Source: Rana temporaria (lineage: Eukaryota; Chordata; Amphibia; Anura; Ranidae). Taken from it: a stretch of 64,000 nt of DNA. Under the pieces are notes generated by a model. It made no database searches, was not told the DNA's origin, and saw only the letters and a list, made by a program, of their open reading frames with translations. Of the stretch, positions 10,521 through 21,944 are shown piece after piece. The stretch covers positions 131,769,983-131,833,982 of the forward strand of contig NC_053491.1 in NCBI RefSeq assembly GCF_905171775.1, written 5' to 3'. The translations under genes were made by a program, and so were the position numbers. Within the stretch, counting starts at the first letter, position 1. Each line of letters begins with the position of its first letter.

Positions 10521-12549
10521 TTTATTCAGATTGTGTTTGCTGGATCATATTGATTTATGCACTTTTTTGGATTTTATTTCACTCGGTCTGGGACTACTTA
10601 TCACTGGATTCACAGGACTTCCATCATTTTCTGCTTTTATATTGGATGCAATATATATGCTTTCATTGTTTTTTTGTTACACATATAGGGGCAGATCCTC
10701 AAAGAAATTACGCCGGCGTATCTATTGATACGCCACATCATTTCAAATTTTGCGCGTCGTATCTTTGTTTTGGTATCCACCAAACAAGATACGACAGCAT
10801 CTGTGTTAGATCTGACAGGTGTACGCCTTAATACACGGTCGGATCTAAGATGCAATTTTCCGGCGGCCGCTGGGTGGCGTTCACAGCGTAATCCACGTCG
10901 AGTATGCAAATTAGCTTTTTCCGATGATCCACGTACGAGTGGCCGTCGCATTCTTTTACGTCGTTTCCGTTCGGCTTTTTCCGGCGTATAGTTAAAGCTG
11001 CTATCTGGTGGCGTACTCAATGTTAAGTATGGCCGTCGTTCCCATGTATAATTTTGAAAATTTTACATCGTTTGCGTAAGTCGTCCGTGAATGGGGCTGG
11101 ACGCCATTTACATTCACGACGAAAACAATGACGTCCTTGCGACGTCATTTGGAGCAATGCACCCTGGGAGTTTTGACGGACGGTGCACGCGCAGTTCGTT
11201 CGGCGCGGGGACGCGCTTCATTTAAATGAAACACGCCCCCTACTTGCCGCATTTGAATTCCGCGCCCTTACGCCGCGTCAAAAATACACTACGCGGCCGT
11301 AACTTATGGCGCGAATCCTTTTTTGGATTCAAACCAAAGCCAAGTTAGTTAGAGATGCGTAGCGTATCCCAGATACGCTGTGCCGGTGCAGATCGTTGAG
11401 GATCTGCCCCATAGTATTGTTTATCACTAGATGCACAAGAAGAGTTCACTTTGTGACACATTATAATATTATGTACATTGCTTGATGGCATCCCTGTATA
11501 CACTATAGTTGTATTGGTTACTTATTTATTTACTGTCCATTTAGGGGGATAGGTATTTAGATTCCTAACCCTGTCTCTCTTTGTCTCACAGCGCAGTCCT
11601 CATTATTTTCTCACAGTGTCAGTGAGTTTGTCCAGGTCCTTGACGTTAGTCTCAAAAACACTCCAGTCTGTATAGTCAAAGCTCCAGCTTTGCATCCTTG
11701 GTCCATATCTTCACAGTCTCTAATCACAGACTTTCCAGTTTTTAATTTTGCCTACAGGTTGGAAGGAGATGAATCATACAGTGACTGCAGAGACCCAAGG
11801 CTGCATGGGGGACAAAGCGATAAGCATTCTTTAGTATTTAGTGTAGCAAAGGTCCAATATGTTTTATGTCCACAAAATAATTTACATTATTATGTAAAAA
11901 CAGGAACAAAAGTTTGTGGTATGAACTGTTGTATGTTTAATAGTACTTCCCTGGTGTATTTAATCCAAATATAACAGCTGAAAAATGGACCTACATACAA
12001 AAACAAAACAAAAAATAAAACAAGAAAGCACAACACTGGTTCAGCCATTTGTGGCACTTGTCAAATGGAGATTATATCTGCCCATAAAACACTCTTGCAT
12101 ATGTAAGCCATTCCAGTAGCATTTTGACTTATTTTATGCCTTGATCATTTTGTGTGATAGATTTTAGAGTAATTGAAGATAATGGCAAGCATGTAAGCTT
12201 ATTCTGAGTTTAACCTCAAAATATAAACTAACCCTTAAGCATAAACCTTTAAGCTAAACCCAGGAATCACTAGCCACTCCCATTTGCCCCATTTACCCAT
12301 ATGGAAAACGCCACAGAATTAATTAAAGAAAAAAAACATACTCCAGGTATATTTATTTCTGTTCCTTGACATTACAAGTTTTCGGAGTCCAGCATCACAT
12401 GTAACACTTGTGCATGTTAGCTGGAAAATAATTATTCAATTTCCCATGAGGAAAAATTAAACAGTCTCAATTGTGGTAAAAAAATAAATAATGATAATAC
12501 AGATTTCCATGTGTGATGATGTTTGTTATTTAGCACATTATATATAATT
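10521..12549 (+). repeat. Local repeat, copy 2 (holds two empty sites or extra blocks)
   Basis: Homologue of 2353-2923 plus 9018-9292. At 12249-12252 it has one TTAA where copy 1 carries the 6.1-kb piggyBac. It has gained an inserted short element at 10688-11410. A 433-bp block at 11491-11923 is absent from copy 1 near 2595, by deletion in copy 1 or insertion here. Confidence 0.9.
10688..11410. mobile_element. Inverted-repeat element with GGGGCAGATCCTC ends
   Basis: Ends are GGGGCAGATCCTCAA and the matching complement ending GATCTGCCCC at 11410, flanked on both sides by ATA. Copy 1 of the host repeat reads ACACATATAGTATTG without the element at 2512, so the insertion is proven by comparison. 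The interior is GC-rich for this window, rich in ACGCCGGCGTATC type palindromes, and non-coding. Relatives: 34728-35440 and, more distantly, 61858-62566. Confidence 0.92.
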
Positions 12550-12916
12550 GGAAATAGAGAGAACAATTGTTTTCCTTGTGCCCCTGCAGAATTCATGCAG
12601 AAAAACCCACATCTCTGCACATGGTGTGAACAACCCTATGCAAGTCAAATCTGCACACTTTTTCCATCAATTTTTATTCAAGTATGGTGTGAACGAGGCC
12701 TGTTATTATCACCAGACTAGGAAACTTATGCTTATTTAGACCAGCTCTGAGCTGGCATACAGAGGTATGCAAATACGCAAAGCAGAGCTATCTGTGCTAA
12801 GAAACTGTCATAAGGGTGACAGCTTCCTGCGCAGGACTCTACAACCAGCCACATTTAGCTGTCAGCCAGGACTTTCCCCAGCCCAAAGCCAAATGTAAAC
12901 AAAGGGTCCTGGTGAT
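12550..12916. other. No gene recognised
   Basis: Mixed-composition sequence; no motif, repeat or usable frame seen up to the 8-bp target duplication at 12917. Confidence 0.5.
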
Positions 12917-12924
12917 GTCATTAC

Positions 12925-13669
12925 TAGTGTTGAGCGGAATACGCCATATTCAATTTCGCGATATATAGACGAATATTCGTGAAATATTCGCTAAAATCGA
13001 ATATTCGTGATATTTTATCAAAAAAACATTTTGCAAAATTTCGCTAATGCGAATGCGAAATTGATTGCGAAATTTTGACAACTGTGGTAGGAGAACTCTG
13101 ATTGGCTCTGATGCAAAAGAAGGGCGGAGAAAGTATTCGCGAATATTCGTGATATTTTATCGAAATTTCGCTAATGCGAATGCGAAATTGATTGCGAAAT
13201 TTTGACAACTGTGGTAGGAGAACTCTGATTGGCTCTGATGCAAAAGAAGGGCGGAGAAAGTATTCGCAAATATTCGTGATATTTTATCGAAATTTCGCTA
13301 ATGCGAATGCGAAATTGATTGCGAAATTTTGACAACTGTGGTAGGAGAACTCTGATTGGCTCTGATGCAAAAGAAGGGCGGAGAAAATATTCGGAATCGC
13401 GAATATTCGATTTCCGAATATTCGCGATTCCGAATATTCGGCAACATAAAAGGATCGCCTCAGGTTAGCTACTCGGCCCAGGGTCTCTAATCATACCAGC
13501 AATGCTTTTAGACGTCGATAGGATGTGATCTGTTTAAAAAATAAATTTGAAAAAATACGAATATTCGGAATAGCGAATTTTGGCCGCGAAATTCGAGTTA
13601 TTCGCGAATATTCGAATATGCCATATTCGTAATGAATATTTGCAATGCGAATATTCGTGAGCAACACTA
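12925..13669. mobile_element. Non-autonomous hAT element
   Basis: Perfect 8-bp duplication GTCATTAC at 12917-12924 and 13670-13677 flanks TAGTGTTG and CAACACTA inverted ends. An 8-bp duplication with this type of terminus is diagnostic of hAT. The interior is filled with GAATATTCG palindromes and a 127-bp tandem array, and encodes nothing. Confidence 0.95.
13040..13395 (+). repeat. 127-bp tandem repeat, about three copies, inside the hAT element
   Basis: GACAACTGTGG recurs at 13077, 13204 and 13331, an exact period of 127 bp. The copies are almost identical, indicating recent expansion inside the element. Confidence 0.95.
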
Positions 13670-13868
13670 GTCATTACCCAATTATGGTAATGCCTATAGT
13701 TAAAAAAATTACTTAAATCGGGGGGAGGCTGATGTAATGGAGTCCCCACAGCAACAGTGCCTGTTGGGTAGGCAACTGAAATTCTAGTTCCTCATTAAGT
13801 CCACCTTACTTTTGATTAATGGCAGATCCTAATAAGCCTTGCAAACCATGGTAAATTGTGGGTGTATT

Positions 13869-14282
13869 TGTCAGAAACCATGAATCAGACCGAGACAGAA
13901 GTACAGTTAAATCACACTTGTTTAATAATAAAAAATAAAAAAGTAAACAGAGTAAGCATAGTCAAAACATAGCCAGAGTTCAGTAACCGGATCAGGTTGT
14001 CGGCCAAGCCAATGTCCAAGAGCCAGTGATAAAGGTAGACATACAGCAAGCAGGATCTGTAGCCAGAGGGAACATCAGTCAGGCAGGTATTCAACAGGAA
14101 CACAGGAGAATGTCTCTTGTGATGTTAACACAGGCGAAGGCAAAGAGCAAATGAACTGGAAGGCTTTAAGTAGGCAGAGCTGATCATTAACAGGTGGATC
14201 ACTGTGGAGAGACGGGAGCTGGCAATTAGGTGACAGCTGAGCTGCCAGCAAAGAGAAGGAAGGGCTGAGCCCAGCCCTGACA
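13869..14282. mobile_element. Solo LTR
   Basis: The 414-bp segment starts TGTCAG and ends CTGACA, and is flanked by an exact 5-bp duplication GTATT at 13864-13868 and 14283-14287. Those features are what recombination of an LTR retroelement leaves behind. No internal coding region is present. A TTTAATAATAAAAAATAAA stretch suggests the transcribed sense may be minus, but this is weak. The family is unknown. Confidence 0.8.
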
Positions 14283-14287
14283 GTATT

Positions 14288-14655
14288 CAAATTGATGTGT
14301 AACGTTAATCGATAATACATAGTAAAAAAAAGCATTATCATATAGCACTCAGCCAGCTGGATACACCCTCTACTAAATGCACATATATTATACTTTTCAT
14401 TATTGGCCACAAACAGCCTTCACAACGTGTCTCTAACATGCACTGGACTAATGAGTACCTTCCATCACAGAAAAAAGCCTGATACACTTTGTAACGGCTG
14501 TTACACAAGGCATTTAATAGAGTTCATTGGCAATATCTTAATGCAGTGTCACATACCTTTGGTTTTATGGGTTTTATTTGTTTGGCTATTGGTGTGATTT
14601 ACATCATTCCTAGTACTAGAGTCTTCTTTCTACATGATATAATATTTCCAATAGT
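14288..14655. other. No gene recognised
   Basis: Unremarkable sequence between the solo LTR and the RT remnant; nothing supportable seen. Confidence 0.5.
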
Positions 14656-15590
14656 ATGAAACACGTTTACATCTTGTCTCATATAGCTTTTGCTTTGGTC
14701 ATAGAACCACTTGCCCAGACTCAGATCAGATTATATCCCAATGTGATAGGCATTCAAATAGGAGATACTGAACAAACTCAAGGATTGTACGTGGATGATA
14801 TTATCTTATCTTTTTTTCCTTACCCAGTAGAGTCCCTTCATACAGTTTCTAATATCCTAAAGGAATTCAATTTTCTATATATAAAGTTACCAATTGCACT
14901 CCCTAATAAACTCAAGAATCAAATTGCGGTGCCTTTCGGCTTCTTCTTGGCGCCACAATCATCTATTAAGTATCCGGGTATTAAACATTCTACCCCTAGC
15001 AAATCTATACCTAAGACTACTCATGGGGACTTATTACTTACACCAACAAAATCAAGCTCCTACCAACATTCACATTTCCTGAGCTGGAAGAATGGCTATA
15101 GTAAATATAACATGGTATTATTATTATCAACGGTATTATACTACTTCTGAAACCTCTCAGTCCCCATCCCAACCTCTCTTCTTTGACAATTACAAGCATC
15201 CATTAATCAATACAATACATCTGGGGTAAGAAATGGCCCAGGTTAAAAAATAACCTGTTGTATAGATCGACAGGTATGGGTGTACACAACCTTACAACTT
15301 ATTATCATGCAGCGATTCTACACCAACTTCAGTCCTGGTGGACGTCACTGTGAAAGCCATGGGCATACATTGAGTAGTCCATGTGCGACCATCCTCTTAA
15401 AAGGTATAATGGGAGCAATTCTAATTGGATTACCTCCTCTGTCATTTCTATATCTCACTATTAAAGCAACTTTCTCTACTTATATTGATACATTTATAAA
15501 CTCTACTCTGACAAAGGATATTTATTCATTATCATTGTTCTCGCTCAGACCATTTATTGAGGACATATCAGTTTCCAAATAGATGGAAGC
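14656..15590 (+). pseudogene. L1-like reverse transcriptase remnant
   Basis: A forward frame at 14656-15150 contains FALVIEPLAQTQIR, GIQIGDTEQTQGLYVDDIIL (the YADD box altered to YVDD) and VSNILKEFN, as in the palm and thumb of L1-type RT. Further on, in another frame near 15215-15320, IWGKKWPRLKNNLLYR and HNLTTYYHAAILHQLQSWW match the region following the thumb. The order is correct, with frameshifts between blocks and no endonuclease upstream. It is an old 5'-truncated copy, more diverged than the LINE at 41974-48899, and from a different L1 family judging by wording. Confidence 0.8.
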
Positions 15591-15704
15591 AGGGATCCAC
15601 ACCATAAGGCAGCATTTTGATGATTTTATCCTCCTTTCACCTCCTTTCACTTTCACCTTTCTTAAAAGGACTTTTACAAAAATGTCCGCCTTTTGACACA
15701 CTTT

Positions 15705-16238
15705 ATGCCGCGTACACACGATCATTTTTCGGCATGAAAAAAACTACATTTTTAAAAATGTCATTTAAAATTCGGCTTCTGACATTTTTTCATGTCGTTT
15801 TTTTAAAATGTCGTTTTTCATGTTGTGAAAAATGATTGTGTGTGGGCAAAAATTACGTTTTAAACCCGCGCATGCCCAGAAGCAAGTTATGAGATGGGAG
15901 CGCTTGTTCCGGTAAAACTACCGTTCATAATGGAGTAAGCACATTCATCACGCTGTAACAGACAAAAAAGGGCGAATCGTCTTTTACTAACAAGGAATCA
16001 GCTAAAAGCAGCCCAAAGGCGAAAAAACCTTCCCCTTTAGAGTGCCGTCGTACGTGTTGTAGGTCACCGCGATTTGTTCATAATTTTTCAAAAACGATGG
16101 TGTGTGGGCAATGTTGTTTTTAATGATGAAGTTGAAAAAACTTTGTTTTTTGAACATGCTGAAAAATGACATTTTATTTTCATGCTGAAAAATGACATTT
16201 TATTTTCATGCCGAAAAGTGATCGTGTGTACGCGGCAT
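15705..16238. mobile_element. Inverted-repeat MITE with TTA duplication
   Basis: Ends TGCCGCGTACACACGATCA and its complement; the flanking trinucleotide TTA is repeated at 15703-15705 and 16238-16240. The interior has inverted TTTTTCATG..CATGAAAA blocks next to each end. A 3-bp TTA duplication points to PIF/Harbinger. Non-coding. Confidence 0.88.
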
Positions 16239-16390
16239 TAATCTCAGGATCCCACAAGAAAATCATTATTTCCACTGATATTATTGATTTTTTTTCAATC
16301 TGCCTCAAAATTAACAAAGGGATCACATACTTCTAACGTACTCTTTCTAAACCTTCTCAACATGGCTAAAGACCAGTTCTATAACCATTT

Positions 16391-16790
16391 TGTCCTGTAC
16401 ACAAGATAGGATTTTCTGTCAAAAAAAGTTGTATGTGAGCCTTTGGTTGCATATTCTGACCGTGTATTCTCCATCCAACATTTTCTGTCAGAATTTCCGC
16501 CAGCAAAACATTGAGAGCAGGTTCTCAATTTTTTTTAAATCCACCCGTCTGTATGCAATTTCGACGCTCAAAAAAACATGCATGCTCAAAATCAAGCAGA
16601 AGAGAACTGCCTATTGAACATCATTGATCTCGGCTCGTCGTATGTATTGTACATCACCGCGTTCTTGACGGTCGAAATTTCAGACAAGATTTGTGTGACC
16701 ATGTGTATGCAACACAAGTTTAAGCCAACATTCCATCAGAAAAAATCCACTGATTTCTTGTCGGAATTTTCTATTGTGTGTACGTGGCAT
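16391..16790. mobile_element. Decayed MITE related to the 15705 element
   Basis: CCTGTACACAAGATAGGATTT at the left (one extra base apart from consensus) and TTTTCTATTGTGTGTACGTGGC at the right form diverged inverted termini, and a central GTACATCACCGCG block is shared with other ACACG-type elements here. No target duplication can be assigned. Confidence 0.65.
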
Positions 16791-16984
16791 TTGGGAAAAA
16801 GAAGTCGAACAAAATGTCAGAAAACTCAAGCTCTACCTGTAAGCTTCTCAAGGCTTCCCATTGCACTTAGCACTGGGAATCTCATCCTAAATGTGTACAT
16901 TTGTTGGTATCAGTCTGGTGAGTCTAACCACAAAGGGGGTGGGGGGGGGGGGGGGTTGGTTTGGATCACATTCACACCTGTGTG

Positions 16985-17440
16985 AATATCAATCATTTGG
17001 GCACTTTATGAATTGTAAGCACAGCAGAACTTGGGAAAGAAATTTTTCAATTGGAATTGTATATACATTTTTGCACATGTATTTGAACTTTCACTGGCTA
17101 CATGCTGGTTTATGAATTTTCACTTTTTTTTACACATTTAGTTTAAGCACAACACTTTCAAAATAAATATTGCAATTGGAATTGTATATATTTTTTTTCA
17201 TTTATTTGAACTTTCACTGGTTACATGCTTGTTTATGAATCTCATTTTTTTATGTTATTTTTTTGGCACATTTAGTTCAAGCCTAGCACTTGGTAAAGCA
17301 ATTCTGAAGTTGTATATATGCATTTTTGCACATTTTTAAATTTTCACTGGCTACATGCTTGTTTATGAAATTTCACAAATTTATTGTGTTTTTTGCACAT
17401 TTATATTACCACTAGCACTTTACTATTGCCCATTTAAGCA
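16985..17440 (+). repeat. Diverged tandem repeat, period about 120-130 bp
   Basis: TTTCACTGGCTACATGCT or TTTCACTGGTTACATGCT recurs near 17090, 17212 and 17343, each followed by GTTTATGAA and a CACATTTA box; AATTGGAATTGTATATA also recurs. About 3.5 diverged units. A run of about 18 G lies just before it, near 16937-16956. Confidence 0.85.
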
Positions 17441-17471
17441 TGTTTGCACTGTGTTATTTCCATTTTCTTTC

Positions 17472-17546
17472 AGCCTTCCCAGAAGAGTTAAAGCTGTTAT
17501 AGCTGCAAAGGGTTGTCCAACTCAATATTGAACCCTATGGACTAAA
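17472..17546 (+). mobile_element. Tc1 fragment, left of the Harbinger insertion
   Basis: CAGCCTTCCCAGAAGAGTT and the bases after it are the same as at 27960 in a Tc1 transposase 3' end (LPRRVEAVIA). The fragment stops at the Harbinger terminus and appears to resume at 21512. Confidence 0.75.
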
Positions 17547-18047
17547 GGCCCGTACACACGGTCGGACTTTTTGCCAACAAACTTCAAAATCAGCAAGTTT
17601 TCAAATTAGTCGGATCGTGTGTACGCTCCATCGGACAAACTTTTTTGGGGTTTCATCGGACAAAAAGTTCGGTCTGCAGACGGAAAAACTTTACGTCAAC
17701 AAGAGTCCGATGGTGCCTAGTCCGACCGTGTGTACAGCAAGCAATCGGACTTTTGTAGTACTACAACAGGCTGTTATTCTTGTCATACCAGACTGAACCA
17801 CGCACAACACTCTCCACACTTCTATCCACATCAACTGAGGCCATTTTGTTTCTTGGGCATTCCCAACATAAATAAAATCCAACAAATAATATAAATATTT
17901 TCTGTCATCAAACTGAGAATTTTTAAATCCAAACTGCAAATTATCCACCAAAAACTATAACCAAGAAAAGATAAATAAAAGACATAAACGTCAATCAAAA
18001 ATTTGTAGCCCCTAAAATCCTGGGTCTGAGTTCGCCACTGACCCCCA

Positions 18048-18160
18048 TGCTGCTGGGGTGGGTTAGCTTGCTGGGGTGGGTGGGCTTGCTGGGGTGGGTA
18101 GGTTGGCTGGTGTGGGTAGGTTGTCTGGGGTGAGTAGGTTGGCTGGTGTGGGTGGCCAAA
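18048..18160 (+). repeat. About 20-bp minisatellite
   Basis: Repeats of GCTGGGGTGGGTAGGTTG and variants, about six copies. It produces a spurious THPSQP-type frame on the minus strand. Confidence 0.9.
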
Positions 18161-18179
18161 ACCTTCAGCACTATTGGGT

Positions 18180-18440
18180 GCTGTGGTGATGACCAGGGGT
18201 GGACTGACAACTCATGGGGCCCCCGGGCAATAGAAGATTATGGGGCCCCCGGGCTTACAGATGGCCACCAAGCCAGGAGGCAGTACAGAGGCGGGGCAGC
18301 TAAAATCTCGAGATTTTCACATCAAAAGCATGTCGGTTTTGGACATATCAGGGACAGATGTAAAAAAAACACAGATTTTTACATACTGTCCCTGGTTTTA
18401 CTGAGCCTGGCAACCCTGATGGGGCCCCCCTAGTGGCATA
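18180..18440 (+). repeat. Interspersed repeat with GGGGCCCCC boxes
   Basis: ATGGGGCCCCCGGGC occurs twice near 18215 and 18240 and a further GGGGCCCCCCTAG box at 18420. A related GGGGCCCCGTACAGCC box occurs at 30690. No coding content; class unknown. Confidence 0.45.
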
Positions 18441-18504
18441 AAAGATTTATTATTCCATAACAACACACAGTGGGTGTTTTTTTCTAGACATCATTCAAAA
18501 TGTG

Positions 18505-18718
18505 CACTACAAGTGCACTGCAAGTACAATGAAAGTGCACTTGGAAGTGCAGGCGCTGAACATTATTTAGCCAAAATGAGGGGAAGCTCTGCTGATTGTA
18601 ACATCCAATCATGGGCATGATTCAAAAATGTTTGTTTGTTATCCTATTTGCCCCCCTCAGATATACAGCGAATGCACCTCCAAATGCACTTGCAGTGCAA
18701 AGTGGATTTAACAATCGT
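18505..18718. repeat. Short foldback repeat with AGTGCACTT blocks
   Basis: The left part (GTGCACTACAAGTGCACTGC) and right part (CACTTGCAGTGCAAAGTGG) are roughly inverted copies. A similar right half, CTCAGATTTACAGCGACTGC through AGTGCAAAGTGGATTTGCC, is present at 24727-24815, so this is a repeat family. Probably a small non-autonomous DNA element. Confidence 0.6.
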
Positions 18719-19099
18719 AAAGAAAAATGTTGTTTATAGTAATTATGGTTTTGAAGGTACACACATTTTAGACAGGGTATCATAAGGGAAATTTTAGATT
18801 TAGGCCTCTTCTACATTTGACAAGGAAAGTGGTGAGCTCATACCACCTGAGGAAGGCAAGATATTCCCAAGTTGAGAATAATCTTGAATAATGTCTCATA
18901 TGGCGTTTTAAGGTAAAAAAAAATGCGATTTATGGTTTTAAAGAATTGGCGATGTGTATTGCTCTGTTTTAAAAGATGCATGTTTTGCCAGAAAATAAGA
19001 GAAAATAAAGAAAATCTAAATGTTCATACACAAATAACAATGTTTTTTTTTCTAAAAGAAGAAAAAACGCACATTTGATTGTGCTGGAAGTAAAAATAT

Positions 19100-21245
19100 T
19101 TATATGATCACTACTACCAGTATATTTGCTAATTTGGTGTAGTTACATTGACAGTGTATTGGAAAAGGTGTGTAGCAGAGCCAGAACACATAATAATACT
19201 CTACATAGCTCAATGCAAGATTTGAAAGGGAAATTTGCACATCTGCTTGGTTAGCAAAAGTTGATAAAATGACAAATATGATTAGAATGACATTTGATAA
19301 AAGAATAATAAACACAGACAACAGTAGGTCCAGAAATCTACCCACAAAGTACTCCATATACTGCTCACGCACAAGACGGGCATTCTGGGAGGAGACAGCA
19401 GGTCGTGCAATTTGCAGGGTTGGCATCACTGCCTCTTCAGCTGGCCGTCCACCTGAGGGGTCATCAGTATGCCCGGAGCCGATGTAGTTGGCAGCATTCT
19501 TCCGTAAATAATTGTGGAGGATGGAGCAGCACAACACCACATGGTTCAGTTTGTATTCAGCCAAGTTAATGGCAGTAAGAAAAAGGAGAAAACAACTAGA
19601 TAAAATGCCAAAGGCGTTTTCGACCACCCTTCTGGCACGTGAGAGTCTGTAATTAAAGATATGTTGTTCAAGGGTAAGGTTCCTCATCGGAAAGGGCTAC
19701 AACAGATGTTCCCCAAGAGCAAAGGCCTCATCTGCCACAAAGACGAAGTTGAGGCCCTCCACGTTGTCCTGCGCAGGTGGCAAACGTAAGGTGCCATTCG
19801 TGAGACATCGGTAGAACTCGGTATGTGTCATGACACCTCCATAAGAATGGCAACCATTCATACTGACATCCACATACAGAAAATCATAGTTCGCTGAAAC
19901 TATAGCAAGCAGAACTATGCTGCAAAAGCCCTTGTATTAAAATAATAAGAGCCAGAGTCCGGTGGAGGAACAATCCTGACATGTTTGCCATCAATGGCAC
20001 CCCCACAGTTGGGGAAATTCCACTGATTGGCAAACTGACAAACTGGGCGGCAACATCCTACCATTGCTCAGGGTTGGAAGGAAACTGTGGAGTCAAGCAA
20101 AGAAAAATGAGTTACTACTTTAGCACAATATAACATTTAAAGCTGTATGTTGACCAAACATTTTTAATTTTCTACTTATATGCTTCCTCACTCCCTCTGG
20201 TGGCACATTACAATAATTTTAGGGAGATGAGGTTGAATGGGTAAAGTTTGGGGAGTGGTAATAACCCTCTCCACTTCCATGTGACCAATATGGGGAACAA
20301 ATGAAGGTTCATTTTGCAAGCCACTCCGTTTTTTTTTGATTGGCAGCCCAGTGGGCAGATAAGAAGTGACATAATATATACAAAAAAAACTAACATTTAA
20401 ACATGCATAATTTAACATTTCCAAACATGGCAGAAATATAACAACAACAAAAGGGGTATACTGCGTATATGTTTTGCTAAGTCAGCAAATAGAGTAGTTG
20501 TATCAGGTGATTAAGCATTTTGGGAAGGGGAGGGTTACTAAAGAGTTTGTGCACCCCAAAAAAGGATCTCTTGCACTCTGCATGAATTTGAGGACAACAG
20601 TACAAATGTGACACAGTTTATAAGGGAAGTGAAAAAACAAAAAAACAAGAAAATATGTTTTATTATGCTAGGTGTGGATGTGCCCAGGGTAGCATGCTGG
20701 GGCGTTAAGTGATGGTAAATATGCATGTAGGCCAAGAAAAATATTCAGCATGCAAAAAAAAAAACATTCACAGCAAATTACAATAATGGGAATTATAAAA
20801 CATGAAGTGGATAGAATGTGATATTAAACAAAATAACTTACCCGAACATAGTCCTTCTGCAGGACTTGAATAATGGCACAGCAAGTGTCACGAATCCCAG
20901 TCGTAAACTTCTCCCTGTCGCCAAGTATCGCAAAGTGGCTATGAGCCTTTGCTCTGCAGGAATAGCAGGCCTCATACAGGTGTCCTGCTTGCTAATATAA
21001 GGGGACAGCAAGTTTAAAAGATGCTGGAAGCAGGAATCCGTCATCCGCAGATAGTTACAAAAATCATTCAAATTATTCTCCTGCAGCTCCCTGAGCAATG
21101 GCATATGGGAAAATTGGTCCCGATGAAGCAACCAATTCTTGGTCCAAACAGTCCTCCTCCTACTCCTGGACCTGGACCGGGCTTGAGCTATAGCCATAAC
21201 TCCCAGCCCATAAACAGCACGCTCTCTCGCAGGATTGCGCAACAT
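19100..21245 (-). pseudogene. HARBI1-like Harbinger transposase pseudogene 1
   Basis: Minus-strand gene in two exons. Exon 1 begins at the ATG at 21245 (MLRNPARERAV) and contains LRELQENNLNDFCNYLRM and AIPAEQRLIATLRYLATG, the usual N-terminal region of HARBI1-type nucleases, ending at a GTAAG donor at 20837-20841. Exon 2 starts after a CCACAG acceptor near 20094. The DDE residues are in place: GGAIDGKHVR (Asp codon 19990-19992), LYVDVSMNG (19868-19870) and RRVVENAFGIL (Glu 19619-19621), then HNYLRK. Damage: a shift near the end of exon 1, a stop before DVAAQF, a shift after it, a one-base loss near YYFN (about 19945), and an in-frame stop before PFPMRN. It is dead. Normally such enzymes act with a Myb-like partner; none is seen here. 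Confidence 0.88.
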
Positions 21246-21511
21246 GTCTGTTTGACGAACGGACACTCAGAAACTAACACAATTGCACAAAACTGAAAAT
21301 CGCGAATGCACACAGACGAAACCTCTACTAACTCTCGATTAGCAGAAGGAGCCCAAAGGGTAACGCCGGAGAATTGAACTTCCTCTTTTAAACTCTCGTC
21401 AGTACGTTGAAATGTCACTACGTTCGTGTTTGTTGTCGAAAAAGTCAGAGCGTGTGTATGCTATGGGTGAGACCGGACAACTCCTTTCGGACAAAAATCC
21501 AAGGGAAAGTT

Positions 21512-21572
21512 TCTTTGATGTCTAACCGTGTTCATGTGTGTGTAAACGCAGGCATCCAAATACTTTTGATAA
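21512..21572 (+). mobile_element. Tc1 right-end fragment beyond the Harbinger insertion
   Basis: GTTCATGTGTGTGTAAA is identical to 28010-28026 in the other Tc1 copy, followed by CCAAATACTTTTGATAA, close to the CAATACTTTTGACAA terminus there. It completes the fragment left at 17546. Confidence 0.7.
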
Positions 21573-21944
21573 GTGCAAATGTGCACCGGCGTATGTGTGC
21601 GCCAGAGTCACAAACCAATATACGCCTAAAAACTGGCCATCCTACGCCGATGTATCTTGCACACGCCGGCATAGCGTGGGCACAAATATGGGCTGGACGC
21701 ATGTTGCTTCTCCCATTGATTAGGCATTCAAATATGCAAATGAGGGAAATACGGCGATTCATGAAGTGCGTGCGCCTGGCGCATGATAGGCGGGGCACAC
21801 GTAAGTTGTACGTCTGGTGCAAAGTTATTCCCCATAAAGGAGGTGCAACCCGGCAACAGACATGCACAGGTCAGCTGGAGAGAAGCAGCACCGTTACAGA
21901 CGAGCTGAGCAACCACACTTGCAGGACCACATCTGTATGCCAAC

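Larger units (their letters stand above)
17549..21511 (-). mobile_element. PIF/Harbinger element 1, decayed
   Basis: The left end carries GGCCCGTACACACGGTCGGAC, and further GTCGGATCGTGTGTACGC type repeats follow. Related subterminal blocks (GCGTGTGTATGC, CGGACAA) are seen at 21445-21500, so the right end lies near 21511, though its terminus is damaged. The element sits between two halves of a Tc1 sequence. It contains a minus-strand HARBI1-like transposase pseudogene, a minisatellite and other inserted repeats. The exact right boundary is uncertain by tens of bases. Confidence 0.7.

Noticed and set aside
10637..11020. A 127-codon minus-strand frame
   Set aside because: It crosses the boundary of the inserted 10688-11410 element and is Arg-rich because of the CpG-rich palindromes; no domain.
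17691..17951. An 86-codon minus-strand frame in Harbinger element 1
   Set aside because: No motif of a transposase or Myb-type partner; cannot be supported.
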